A DNA stretch of 64,000 nucleotides, from assembly GCA_905331475.1 (NCBI GenBank), contig CAJNYU010004668.1, positions 124,001 through 188,000 of the forward strand, written 5' to 3'. Below, piece after piece: positions 34,295-47,376 of the stretch. Source of the DNA: Rotaria socialis (Eukaryota > Rotifera > Eurotatoria > Philodinida > Philodinidae). Position 1 is the stretch's first letter. Each line of letters begins with the position of its first letter. The translations under genes were made by a program, and so were the position numbers. Below the pieces are notes generated by a model, which had not been told where the DNA came from, did no database searches, and saw only the letters and a program-made list of their open reading frames with translations.

Positions 34295-35527
34295 ATGAAT
34301 CGTTTATTTACTGGTTCTTTTACAAATGTAATAAAACGGATTCCAGCTCTTTATTTTAATAAACAAAAATCATTCGTACGAAAATCAACAACTGCAAGTA
34401 GTATCAGTTCAAATATTGATTCAGTCAAAGACTTATCTCGACCATTACCTCCATACCTTTATAATGATCCATCTGTTTATCAATTAGAACGTGAAAATAT
34501 TTTTGCGAAAAATTGGATGTATATTGGTCGACTTGACAGATTAAAAAAATTAGGTGATTATTTATCCATAACTCTTGCTGGATATCCTATATTTATTTAT
34601 CGTAGTCCTTTAACAAATGAATTAGTTGCTTTTCATAATGTTTGTTCACATCGAGCTGGTCCGATTGTACCTATAAATTCAAATAATTATGGTACTGCTC
34701 TTTATGGAAATCAATCTTTATTGAAATGTCAATATCATGCGTGGCTATTTGATTCTCGTGATGGTGCATTGAAAGCTACACCAAATTTTAGTTACAAATT
34801 TAAATCAGATGAGAAAAAATGTTTAAGTCTGAAAAAAATTAATATTGAAATTTTTGCTGAACAATTTATTTTTGTTAATCTAATCGAGATGAAAGAGAAA
34901 TCATCTATTTATACGCTTTTTTCTGATTTATTAAATGATATTTTGGCATTTCCTCTTAATGAATATCGTCATTTCGAAAGTCAATGTCATTTAATTAATT
35001 GCAATTGGAAAACCTACGCAGAAAATTACCAAGAAGGATATCATATTCAAAGTATACATCCATTACTTAATAAAACTATTCAATCAAAACAATATTTAGT
35101 TACTAACAAGAATAATATATATTCAGTTCATTATGCTCCTTCACGTAATCATGAAAGTGGTCAAGAGAAATTTCTCTGGGTTTTTATTTATCCTAATTTA
35201 GCCATTAATTTATATGAACAAGGCTATAGTATTGAACATATTCTTCCGATAGGTAAAGATCGAACTATATTATCTTATGACTTTTTTGTACGTTCAACTG
35301 ACGATGAATCTCAAATGAGCGATCGAATGGCTGAAGCGAAAGAAGCTATGATTAGAACATTGGAAGTAACTAATGAGGATAAAATGATTTGTGAGCAAGT
35401 TCAAAATAATCTTGATGCGGGAATATATAAACCAGGGTATTTATCACCTTCAATGGAAAATGGTGTACAATTTTTTCAAAATAGAATTAGAAATGAATTA
35501 AAACATACAAATTTACAATTGGAATAA
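34295..35527 (+). CDS. Rieske non-heme iron oxygenase (quaternary-amine type), mitochondrial-like leader
   Basis: A 410-residue single frame. Residues 1-40 are rich in Arg, Lys, Ser and Thr without acids, like a mitochondrial targeting peptide. The Rieske cluster ligands are C117 and H119 (NVCSHRAGP) and C145 and H148 (KCQYHAW). The mononuclear iron site lies in ENYQEGYHIQSIHP (H250, H255). The bridging residue position is Glu247 rather than the usual Asp; a bridging Glu is known from oxygenases of quaternary amines such as carnitine oxygenase CntA and relatives. The C terminus (NLDAGIYKPGYLSPSMENGV) is like choline monooxygenase and betaine demethylase GbcA. Such enzymes need a separate ferredoxin reductase, which is not in the window. 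The gene has no introns. The substrate (choline, betaine or another methylamine) is inferred. Confidence 0.87.
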   Translation: MNRLFTGSFTNVIKRIPALYFNKQKSFVRKSTTASSISSNIDSVKDLSRPLPPYLYNDPSVYQLERENIFAKNWMYIGRLDRLKKLGDYLSITLAGYPIFIYRSPLTNELVAFHNVCSHRAGPIVPINSNNYGTALYGNQSLLKCQYHAWLFDSRDGALKATPNFSYKFKSDEKKCLSLKKINIEIFAEQFIFVNLIEMKEKSSIYTLFSDLLNDILAFPLNEYRHFESQCHLINCNWKTYAENYQEGYHIQSIHPLLNKTIQSKQYLVTNKNNIYSVHYAPSRNHESGQEKFLWVFIYPNLAINLYEQGYSIEHILPIGKDRTILSYDFFVRSTDDESQMSDRMAEAKEAMIRTLEVTNEDKMICEQVQNNLDAGIYKPGYLSPSMENGVQFFQNRIRNELKHTNLQLE

Positions 35528-36861
35528 AAAATAGACTTGAATTGAACTAAATACATATTTACGTTTCCTTGTTCTGAAAGATTTACAATAATAAAACAAA
35601 AGAATAATTGAAAATATTTATTTTTATTGCAGTTCTATATTTAATTGGACGATGATTATTCAATAAACTCTTCAAAAATAATCCAACATTTGTATGATGA
35701 TTCAGTACAAGATAAACATTTTCAGATAATCACGAGAGTTTTCGAAGTCGTTCTCGTTCGTATTTGAAACGACTATCAATATTGCACTTAACCAAGACAA
35801 ATCACTTCAAACAATGTATAATTAGAGAAAATATTTAAATCAATGATCAACTAAACTTTGGTAGCATCAAACTGTTAGTAGACTATTTTTGAAAAAATGA
35901 TAGAAGAGAACACTTGGTAAATTGTAAAAATTGTGGATGGTGAAATGTTTTCGATTGCTAAATTTACATCTTGGAATTCGAATGCATTGTTTTTAATAAT
36001 GAAACTGAAATTTCTGGGAGATAGTTGAAGACCATACGTTCTGTTTTGGTGATACATTATTTCGCTAATATTATATGCTAAATATAAAGACTTCAATTTT
36101 CGTTTAGTTTCTTTAAAACTGCATGGTTTATTGAGCAAATTATTTTTTCGGATAAAAATGTTTTATTTTTATCAAATTCAACACCAATGTATTGAAGACA
36201 TAATTGAAAAATATCTATAAAAAAATCTTCACAAAAATTGAATCGTTGAATTTCAAGTACTCGGCTTTAACTTTTGTCGCGTTTTATTCATTGATATGGA
36301 TGTTTACCAATAGAAGTTATCATGGAACTATTTTATTATAATAGATTTGATTCATTTTTCAGTACTGAACAATGAAGAAATAACTGATAATGCTTTTATC
36401 CAGTCTAAAGGTATGTATAGTTTGCTTCTATTATAATCAAAGCTTCTTCAAAAAGAAAAAATACGAATTTAAATAGATAATAGGCCATGATTCGTTGCAA
36501 GTGTTAGCTTTAGCTAAAGAATCGTTTTATTGTTAACAGAAAAACAGAGACACGATCAAGAGAGCAGAATCAAAAGTATCAAATAAACCCTAAGTACTTC
36601 TCACATAAATATGACAGTTTTATTGGAGTTCTATGTTCATATTCGTAAAATAAAATAGAGTCTATCAAGATCGATATTTCATTTTGAAATTCGTAAGATT
36701 GCTATTATTAGATAAAAATACGATGTGTTCATCCTAACATAAAATTTAATCTAAAATTGATTACTATCAAAACACAATGGTAACATATACATAGATATAT
36801 ATTTTTAATGAACATTATCAAACAGAAAAAAAAATTATGTAAAAAGAAAAAAGAGAAGCTA
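35528..36861. other. intergenic, convergent 3' flanks
   Basis: AT-rich sequence between the Rieske gene (+) and OGA (-). A frame at 35875-36138 has no support. Confidence 0.4.
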
Positions 36862-39800
36862 TTAAAATTGCTTTCCGACAAGAATTATATGATCATTCTG
36901 TTCAATATTTGGTAGGTCAACAAAGCCAAGTCTTAGATAAAATTGATGTAGTAAAGGATATCGTTCATCCAATAAAGCATGACATCCATGAAAACCTAAA
37001 TAGGAATATTGGGAAAAAATAGAAATATTTTATTTTATTTTATTTTATTCTAATAATAGAAACCTCGTTTAATTAGATTATTGATAATCATATTCATTAA
37101 TTTATTTCCAATAAAATATGCATTAGCAGTTTTGATTGTTAAATCAATAAATAATTGTATACGAACAGCATATCGATCATAAATCCATTGATGACATTCA
37201 TTAACTTCAAAGAAATTCTAGATTAACATAAATTGTATAGAAAATGATGAAAAACAAAATTGTTTTTTTCCTACTTGATCAACATTCGGATATTTCTGAT
37301 GGAGTTGTGTAATCCATGTTGCTTGAATAATTTTATCGTATTTTTCACTTTCAATTATTGTCAATACAAATGCACATAATTCATCTTCGATATTATTTAC
37401 AGAAAAACATAGATCAAAATTATTCGATGAACTTAATAAATATCCACCGATCAATCTATAAATAAAATGATGTACAATAAATATTTCAATAGTTGATTAT
37501 CTTCTCTACAGAATCTATCGAAGCAAACGATTTTTCTATGTCATTAAAAATAAATATGGTAAACAAATTTATTTTTATCTCGAACAAGAAATGTTCTTAT
37601 GGCAGATGTAATAAAAATGAAGTTAATATAAATATTGAAATTATTCTCAACGATAGTCTATAGATTTTAAAGATTTTACTACTACATTATAACTATTTCA
37701 ATGACTGATATCTTTTTCTGTTATATTTCTATAATATGGGACATGAACGACATCAGTTCGTTTTTATATTCATTCTCATTTCTTGCACGAATTGAATAAC
37801 GATTATTTTGTTTATGTCAACATATTTAAGTCGATCTACAATAAGTCAATTGAATTTTTTAATTTCAAACAACTTGAATTTGATCTATAATGCTCTATAT
37901 AAATTGTTAACTTATTGTTTCGCATTTAATTTTGATATTCAATTTTCGTTTTTAATAGACATAGATTATTTCATCATAGAAAATGTAATACTAATGAATG
38001 CTAAATAGTTTTTCCATAACACAAAATGCATACTTGTCAGCTAAAATTTCTGAATGTTGATCTAGAAGATCATGGATTTCATCTCGATAAGAAACTTGCG
38101 TACATAAAGCATATATAACAGCCTAGAGTATAAATCAAAAACTAGCTCTTTTTTTCGAAGTTAATTTAACAAACTTGATCTGCTGAAGACAGTTGTTGAA
38201 TGAAGAAAACACTTGGTGAAGTATTAACATCTGGTTTAATTATTGACTGAAAATCACCCATCGGAAGAATACTCTAGAAGTAATTGTTTATATTAGAAAG
38301 AAAAATAGAGAAAATAATATTCAGAATACGATACCAAAAATTCACCTGCAAGACCACCACGTTTTGATGCTGGTTCAATATCACCAGACAAGAATACTGT
38401 TGAATGTTTATGATCAATATCTATAATTACGCAACAAATTAAATATGGGATAGAAAGAGAAAATAGGATTATACTTACCCATCCAGTGCAAATATCTTGA
38501 ACACAGAGAAATAGTTGAACTAATATCAGACGCATAATTATAGATATCATAGAGTAATGATCGATTATGAATTGTTGTTAACCGTTGAACAAGACGACCA
38601 ACATGTTTCGCATTATTATGAAATGATGAAGCCCGACAATGCCATTCATTTAACTAGAAACAGACAAATAATTTAGTTTTTTTTCATTCATATACGGTGA
38701 ATAAAACACAATGGAAATCTACTTTTTCATTTCGAGAATAATTAAATCTAAGCCAATAAAAATCAATAAACATTTGTTGAGCATTAGGCCCATGTTCATA
38801 AGGTAAATAAAATAATTCCACAAGTAATCTTATATCTTCTAATGTTAGATCACCACCTGTATTTCCATTCCCATCACATTCCATAATATGCATTTTTGAT
38901 GATGATGTTGTTGATGTTTGACTTTCACATATCGAGTCTTGTGAATCCTCATCGATGATTAATGATGATACAGTCGGTTTAGGACTCATCGCTTGTGGAG
39001 AATTATCAATCTTAATAGCAAAAGAAAAACAAAGAAGATAATCAAATATTTCAATCTAAAAAAGTAAAATCAATGAAAAATACTTTCACAAGTTTTTGAG
39101 AATCGTACGCAGATTTAACTTTCTGAAACTCTGGTAACCATTCAATTAATGCTTGGTCTAATGCTTTATTAGGTAGATAAATTTGAGTTATTTGAAGACT
39201 GTCTTCGTCGTCATCAATTTGATCTTGACTTTCATTTATTCGTAATGACTGATACCATTGACCAAGAGTATGAAGCGGAATAAAATTTAATTCAAATTCA
39301 CAATTCGGATTTGATAACATTCCAGATAAACGAGATGATAAATTTGATGAACGACCGGAAAATGGTCCTAAACATAAACGACGTTGATCATAATCGTTTG
39401 CATTTAAATTATCCCAAATTGTTACGCGTCGTTGTAAAACAGTGTTCACTGATAATATATGAGAAACAGATATACGTCGAGATATTACTTTTGAACCTAG
39501 AAATAAAGATAAAAACTTGAAATAACTTTTATCTTGTCTTTATAATTTTATATTGTATTGACTTGATTATTATATTCTAGAAGTTCATCTCGAAACAGAA
39601 TCGTTTTATTCAAACGAATGGTGCACCTATAAGAATTTTCAAATGTATCGGTTCAATTTCCAGTAGTCTTGTGATCTATTTTTAGATATCAAAGTTGACT
39701 TAACTCATAATATGAAATTGATACATCATTTATCAATGATAATTAATAAATGGAATAAGCAATTGATATGCTGTAACATTTGGTTTATTAATCATTGTTT

Positions 39801-40892
39801 TATCGATGATAATAAAATTCAAAGACGAAAAATGTCACAAATAAAAACTTGATCGATACAAACACAATCGAATTAAATTAAATAAACGAGTATTACCGGT
39901 CCAGAAAATATCAATATCAGGATGAAGACCATTACCAATTGTTTGTAAATAGGAAGATCGTTCAAGAGAAGGTTTCGCCATTTGACTGCAATATTCTAAA
40001 GATAAATCAAAATATTAAAGAATTTCGAATATTTAAGATAATTTACGGGTTGGACAAAAGAGTAGAATATTTGGTTTATTAAGATAATCATAGATTTCAT
40101 TAGTAACAGTAACTTGAGCATGTGCAAATGATAAAAAACGATCTTTATCTTGTTGGCACATTTCACTTTCAATATCATCAAATAACAAAGCCCAATATTC
40201 ACATCGAAAACTTGATAACTAAATGAAAAAATTATATTTTAAACCTGTTTTTAAGTCATCGTAAATAACATACTTGATCCAATTTTCTTTTTAATGCTTT
40301 CAAATCTTTATCCGATGAATAAATTAAATCTAAACCGGGTGATAAAGCATATACAAATTTTATTCCATAACGTTTCGCTATATGAATCAATTGACTCAGT
40401 TCAGATGATTCTTCATGTGAATAAAGATCACGCCAACGAGATCGATGTTTTGCGTCATCTTTTGGTGCATAGACATATGTATTTAAACCAAATTTTAAAC
40501 AACTAAATTTATTTTTCTTTATTACAATAAAGAAAAAGAAGAAGAATATAGAAACGAACTATTCAAAAAGTGTTTTACGTTGATTAAATGACCATGGACG
40601 ACCATAATAACCTAAAATAAAATAAAATAAAATAAAAAATATATATGCTTTAATTTAATCTACGAAAAATTTATTTTAATAAAGTTTTAATTTTTTCTCA
40701 ATTATGCTTTCTCAGTCGTACTAAAATAGTCTAAACAAATGTTTCCAGTTTTTGATACTCTCTATGATTAGTCTCATATTCAGAGAGCATCTGTCAACAG
40801 AACGAGAACTGTGATATTTCATTTTAACACTATGAAAATAATATTGTAAAGTTACCTTCAATAACTCCACAAAGAAAATCATTGTGCTTCAT
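36862..40892 (-). CDS. OGA: O-GlcNAcase (OGA), GH84 plus C-terminal acetyltransferase-like domain
   Basis: At least twelve exons on the minus strand. First exon: 40856..40892 ([13 protein letters not shown]). It is followed by 40563..40611 ([15 protein letters not shown]), about 40274..40502 ([18 protein letters not shown]), about 40050-40220 and about 39898-39985. Then come 39084..39496 ([15 protein letters not shown]), about 38720-39000 ([14 protein letters not shown]), about 38482-38654, 38335..38420 (RGGLAGEFL), 38175..38276, 38034..38122, 37275..37455, 37074..37217 and the last exon 36862..36995 (stop TAA at 36862-36864). The catalytic Asp pair lies in [11 protein letters not shown]. The enzyme removes O-GlcNAc from Ser/Thr of nuclear and cytosolic proteins. 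Middle stalk and the C-terminal GNAT-like fold ([12 protein letters not shown]) are present, so the long metazoan form is complete. An acidic Ser/Thr-rich insertion ([16 protein letters not shown]) separates the catalytic and stalk parts. The GT31 gene ends 146 bp upstream. Confidence 0.93.
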
Positions 40893-41038
40893 TTTGTTTC
40901 ATTAATGAACATCTAGAAAACAAAATGGGATATTCTCCTTCACAGTATTTATCCTTTATTAGATGTTTTCGTTTTAATCATTTGCACGTAAATATAGAAA
41001 CAAAGAATAATCTGACAATAAGAAAAAACAAAGCCTTA

Positions 41039-43239
41039 TCAATTAATTACTGAAAGTGTTAGATTCGTTTGATAAATATCATTCCAAATCTGAATTAATT
41101 CTTTGCCACGATATCCATGAATGCAAATAGGTTTGTTGGTTGAGTTTAAATTAATTGAATTAGTGAAAAAGCTTTTCAATCTTGATAAAATTCCCGTTTG
41201 ATTAGTTAATAAAATTGATGATGAACCATATGATGAAAATAAATCATTATTTGGAATTAATTTAATTGACATGGAATAAGCTAAAAGTCCCATATAAATA
41301 TCATCGAAACGAAATAAAGGAGTATATTTTGATGCTATATTAAATAGGCGTGCATTAGATCTTGTCATTAAAAAACACCCAGCTGTTACGTATGGGGGAT
41401 AATGATCATATGGATAATCATTTATTGATATATACCACCGATCATTTAAAAATCGACGTGGACGTGATCCTTGGTAAACATAACCAGTTAAAAATGTTTG
41501 TCTTTCATATGATGTCATATGAGGATCTTCATCAATTTTATTTATATATATTAATAAAGATGTTAAATCAATAAAATAATCATCATCAACAAATAAAACA
41601 TATTTTCGAAGATCATTATAGGGTAAATCACGAGATTTAGATGAACAGTATTGACTGATCCAACGAAGCATCATTGCCATTTTATCTATAGAAAAAGTTT
41701 TTTTCAATATTATTTCTTAACTTTGTACAGAAATAGAAAACATATTTTTCGCTTTTCGAAATATTCATTGCAAAAGAGAAAAGCATTTTCATTTGAGTCC
41801 TATTCTGATGTAGACTTAATTATCAAATTTCAATAGACTTTCCATTAAGAGAATTCGATTTAATTTAAAAAATCGTAGGTAAAGGTTGAAACTATTTGAT
41901 TATCTAATAAAAGTTTGTAAAACTTGCTGCTAATTGAAATATAATATTAATTCATCAATCGAATCTGAAAATTAAAAATATAAGCCCACGGAATGAGAAT
42001 AAAATCATAAACATGAACATCAATTTTTAACTTAATTATTTATATTTAATGTTTTATTAAATATTTATAATTTATGTGCAGTTTGTAAAAGTAACAACTA
42101 GCATATTTAGTTTTGATTATAGCACAAAATGTTTAGCATTTCAGTCTAAATAATAATAAAAAATAGATGATCCTTATTCATAGCTTTGTAGTTGTTTGTT
42201 AATTATTAACAGAATAATGTTAAATGTCAATCTGGATTGAAAATCTATCTACTTTCTGACATATTATTTGACGTTTCTCTACCTATTTTTTCTTTAAGAA
42301 TAATTATCGATTTACACATCGATTAACTGTTTTTCAAAGTTGCTTCTCCTGTTGACTTCAATGTAACTACCGAATGAAATCTACCTTTGAGATTATAAGG
42401 TATCTTATATTAAAATGAGACTTACATGAATTATGATAATAAAAATCAACTTTATCAATTTGAATAATATCTTTATAATATTGGGATTCTTTTTCTACGC
42501 TGAAATTCTGTTCGTTTGCACCTACAATAGAAAAAAATATTGAATGTGACTGAAATGATAATCGGAGATTTATTTGAGCGAAATCAAAAAGATAATCATG
42601 CAAATCAATATATAGACAGATAAACAGATAGATATAGGCATGATCATATCGATGAAACATAGCTTACTTGAAGAAATTGTTTTTGATCTAAGAGTTCCTT
42701 TAGATTTAGTAGAGATAAGTTATTTTTTTTTATAGAAAAACTTGAGAGCTTTTTTTTTAATAAAACTTACCTAAAACAAAAGCTAATTTAATGTTATTTT
42801 TTTCTAAGAATTCTTTCTTTGCCCATGTCATTCGTATTGCTTGTCTTGCTGTCCAATTCTCAACTGCTGATTTGACTAGGATCAATAGATGTGGATTATT
42901 TACTGTTTCTGAATCTCCATTATTACATAAATATTCATTATTAATAATAAACGTATTCGAAACTATATATTTCGGTACGCCTAAAACGTTTTCAGGATTT
43001 TCTTCATCGAGTTTTGTTATATCAATATGTGTCATTCGTAAATGATATTCATTCTCGAAGGATCTTTCCGTCCATATATAATATTGCACGCCAAATGTAA
43101 CATTTAATAGATATAATATAATTAGACATAGAATGCATTTTATAAAAGTTGTACAATGAAAACGATACGAACGAAAAAACCAACGTTGAATTGTTAAACG
43201 AGCCATTGATTGTCTTAGGATTATCGATAAATATTGCAT
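41039..43239 (-). CDS. GT31 beta-1,3-galactosyltransferase-like type II membrane enzyme
   Basis: The model is complement(41039..41685, 42426..42521, 42771..43239), 403 residues in frame, GT-AG introns. Near the N terminus is one membrane anchor (FIKCILCLIILYLLNVTFG) followed by a lumenal domain. WTARQAIRMTWAKKEF is the first GT31 motif. The metal-binding DxD motif is DDD at 222-224 in YVLFVDDDYFID, and YPPYVTAGCFLMT with RFDDIYMGLLA are the usual C-terminal motifs. Such enzymes add galactose or GlcNAc in beta-1,3 linkage in the Golgi; donor and acceptor cannot be read from sequence. The 740-bp first-to-second-last intron (41686-42425) is much longer than others here and holds no recognisable gene. 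An alternative start is MARLTIQRW, 11 codons downstream. Confidence 0.88.
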
Positions 43240-45098
43240 TATTAGAATACATGAATTTTTATCTAGAAATAATTAGATCTCTTTGTCTGTCATAGTTCGA
43301 TTGAAAACGAATCAAAGAGAAAAATGATTCTAACACGACGTAAATTTATTCGTCAACAATCCTATTGACCTTTAGATTTATCTAGAAAAATCAATGATGC
43401 TTATTTGTTTCATTTTGCACATTGATGAAGAGAAAGGGATCAATGTTTTCAATTCTTTTTAGACAGACAATTCAAATGTTTTGTACAAGGATTTTAAAAT
43501 GAAAAATCTATTTACTCTGTACGAAAAAGTTTGCGCAATAAAAAAAAAAGTTGATACACGGATCAGATTACTTTATAGATGTTAAATGAAAGTATTTGAT
43601 CAAAACTATTGGTAAACTGTAAAGAGATTCTTTTGTCTACAACGAAAAAGAGTACATACGATAGAATATTATGTCATGTAGAAAACAATTAAATAATGCG
43701 TTGTACATTTAGAACATAATGATTAATTAAAATAAAAATGATTCATGCACTAGATAAATCTGTCGCTGGTTAAGTTTAATTTAAATTGAAAATAAAATAA
43801 TTATTTGTGTCATCAGAAGGTAGGTTGGTGATTTCGAATGGTAAATCGTCATCTTCATCAGTGCCCAATGCATTTTCATCACATGACACACTTGTATCCG
43901 GAGCCTAGATTCGATCGTGAGTACTGTACAGTTACCTATCTCAAACACTCTAAATCGATTCGAATAAATTTCTTCAGAAAAATCCCTTAATAGCATAAGT
44001 TTATTGTTATCATTTTTATTTTAAATTAAAATTGAAAAAATACTGGATTATTATTGAAACTCTTGGCTGTGAAATAAGTTTATCAATAATTTTTAGCTTT
44101 TCAATTGTAAGCAGAAAATATGAGGAATCCTTTTTTTTTTGAAGTTGCTGCAAATCTTCTCTCTCTGTAAATCATTTTCAAATTTAACGATCATCATTGG
44201 AATTAATAAGCTTAAATTTCAAAACTTACCTAAGCATATTACTTTCGGATAAAATCGACTAGCCTTCTTCTTTGAATGAAAACTTCGAAATGATTTAGAT
44301 TTTAAGTTTCAGTTTTCATTCATTAATCTATTAATTACGATGCTTTTCAATGGGAAAATTTGTAAAACTGAGTTGATATAATCATTATTATGATCATCTG
44401 AAATTGAAAAAAGAACAACAAATTTCTAATTGATTTTTATGATAACGCCATGAAAGAAACAAAGATAATATTAAAGTGCTCAAATTGGATTCCTACTAAT
44501 GAGTGATCAAATTTATGTATTGATCGTCTTCTACTGTTGATATGTGATCATTGAAAAAGTAATTTGTCAGTCAATGATACGAAAATCAATTTAATCTATC
44601 GTTCTAATATTCGATCATAATTCTCATCAACTGTTTCATTAAAAGCAGAAAACCGCTTCGCTTTCTTCATTTATAAACATAAAATCAGTTGACTATTTTG
44701 CGAACATAGCTTTTAAAAAAATGAAAAATTCGTAAATAGTTTTGTCAAGTTTGATATAAAGTACTGATTAATGATATTTTTAGACGAAATAAATTAAACC
44801 TATGCACAAGATTATCTATTTTAGTATGTTTAATAATAACCACAGTCATATAATGATTAAGAATAGATACTACATGATCAATATTGGTTTCGAAAAAGAT
44901 ATCAAAATTAAATTGCATTATACATTATTATTATATGACATTTAATTCTATATTGGCTCATTGAAGAGAACCAGTCGATGATATTCCAATGTTGTTTCTT
45001 GCAACCGATAAATAATAGATGCCGCTAACAATTGCTTATTTTAAATCTTTTAAAGAATCAATATTCCAATGCTAATGAATATAATCAGAAAACAGGGG
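43240..45098. other. intergenic, nothing firmly recognised
   Basis: AT-rich. On the minus strand at about 43785-43905 an acidic frame (SCDENALGTDEDDDLPFEI) follows a ctag acceptor-like site. No partner exon fits, so it is not annotated as a gene. Confidence 0.35.
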
Positions 45099-45222
45099 AG
45101 CCCAGGTCAAAACAATCAGTGACCCATATTCTGATTCGAATTATGGGTAACTGGGCTTCCGTTCACTCCTGATAGAATTCTGATAGTTTTAAGACCATCT
45201 GACAGAATTCGATGACTAAGCT
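45099..45222. repeat. CCCAGG-type island with hairpin, word AGAATTC
   Basis: agcccaggtc at 45099 pairs with ctgggct ending at 45157, and inside it gacccata pairs with tatgggt. The sequence that follows repeats tgatagaattctgatag and gacagaattcg. Ends and word content are in the style of the other islands. Confidence 0.5.
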
Positions 45223-47376
45223 AATTTCTGGCTATTAGTGCATTAATTGTTTAATTACACCCACACTCTCATGATAGTGTTTTTAGAACTTTAAGCAAAA
45301 TCCATAGAGTTTCTCTACAAGCACTAGTCATCTTGATTTGATTCAATGCTTTTTCTAAGGGATTACATTACTTCAAGCTTTTATACATATATACATGTAT
45401 ATATAAATACCTCGTATTATCTAGACACACAGAACGTACTAAATTTTCAGTAATGATATGACTTCCGCCCCATATATATAGTAGTCACCATTTACCAAAG
45501 TTCATTCTCATTCTCAGTGGGATCCAAATAAACTGGAAAGAAAGCCCTTGAAAACCGCCAAATAACTATGGCAGCTGCGAAGCGGAGAACGATCATTTAT
45601 AATGAGTAGATGACTTACTCTATCTGAGACACACTTGCAAAGGTAATAGTATTCTCAGCTCAACTTTTAATTTAAAAGCTTTTCGATTTACCTTTCCGAA
45701 AAAGTTTGAAAACGTATTTTAAAGACAAATATCAACCTCACAACATTCGTCTACATGTGAGCTATTGTAGTTCGAACACTAATGAAACAGCAGAACATCG
45801 ATTCATATTTGTGGATAAAAAATATTGGAATATCGTTTTCTTTGAAATGTAGCAATTCTGTTTTTTTTCTCTCGAAACGTATCGATCCTAATATAATAAG
45901 ACGTTGTAAGATCTGTTCGTTAGGCGACACTTTATGTGTACGCCATTTTTATGGAGAAAAAAAAGAATTTAAGCGAAAATAACTTTTAAAAGATTTTTCT
46001 TTACAAAAACTGGGAACTAAATAATTTTTTATCTAGTAGAATGATACCTGCTCAAATAAGGTATTCTAACACGCTTCATTGATGCATACTTTCAGGCCAG
46101 TGATTTGAGCAGGAAATTTTTATTTTTATTAAAAGGGCTTTTAAAAACGTTTCTATGAAAGCTTAGATTCACATTATATTAATAATCCAAATGTATGGAT
46201 TGTTCTCGAATAGCGTATAGCGAGACCTTTCATCCGGCCACATCTTCGTTAAAGATGATTTTAGTAGGAATAATGTATTTCAGCTCCAAAGACTTCTTTA
46301 GGTCTTTACACTTACGTGGAGTATTGATTCTTTTTACATCTCTATGAAGAATAAGACAGAATGAGCTCAGGAATCTAAATATGTGTAGAGAGAACTTATA
46401 ATTGCTTGTGTTTGCTACGATTAATACGATATGTTATGATAAATAACGATCGTTGCAATCATTGAGCTAGGTTATTGAGGAGAAAATAGCAGAGCTGAAT
46501 ATTCTCTGTGTTGTCACCGATTGATGAAGAATTATTGATCATACTTACTTTGTAGACTGAACCATAGTTTCAAGAGAAAAACGAATATAAAATCAGAAGT
46601 AAATAATATGCCAATACAAACTTTAAACACGTGCTTCATGTGTAATGATTGCATATGTGTGAGCTTAGCAACTCGTCCTTTAAGTGTAACGGTGAATAGT
46701 GAAGTCGACAAACAAAATTAAGTTTTTGTCAGCATTAAACATAGTTTTGAATAGTTACCTGCCACTGATGAATGGAAAAGTTTAGGTATTTATGTATTCT
46801 TGAATTAATATTTGCGCATCTTTTCGATGTCGGTTAATTACGTTCATCCAATAAAGAGTTCGTTTCCATAGTTTTCTTACCAGAAGATTGAAGGTTTCTA
46901 CTGAATATTACCGTAGGAATCCACTATTACGAATATTTATCTGAAACTTGACACACGTATATAACAATCTGAACTGATTAGTTCGTACGAAAACAAAATA
47001 CGAAACGTTTGAAGTGAATCTTACAGAATTATAAAACTTTCAGAAACTTGTTTGCTATATATATACTACTGATGAACAGATATCTATACTTAGAAAGTTC
47101 TGTATTTGAAAGATTCATTATCTGAAAGTTCAGAAATTTTTACGCAAGCGATTCTAATCGGGATCTTCATATGGAAAAGATTTTAACTACAAATATTTAA
47201 AAAATCATCGTGCTGAAAATATAAAAATCTACAGAGAGACTGTACACAAAAGTCTTTGATCCTCCAGATTGGGTACTGTAAGAACCATAGATTGGTCACG
47301 AGCTCTTTTTGCTAGTAAAAAAACGTTTTAGATGTCCTTCGAAGAAATTCTATAATTTACATCTAGTAGAGAAAAA
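45223..47376. other. intergenic, nothing recognised
   Basis: AT-rich. A frame at 45782-45982 lacks recognisable features. Confidence 0.4.

Noticed and set aside
43781-43996. Acidic minus-strand frame as the last exon of a gene
   Set aside because: The only upstream donor would give an intron of about 31 nt and a wrong phase; left as unsupported.
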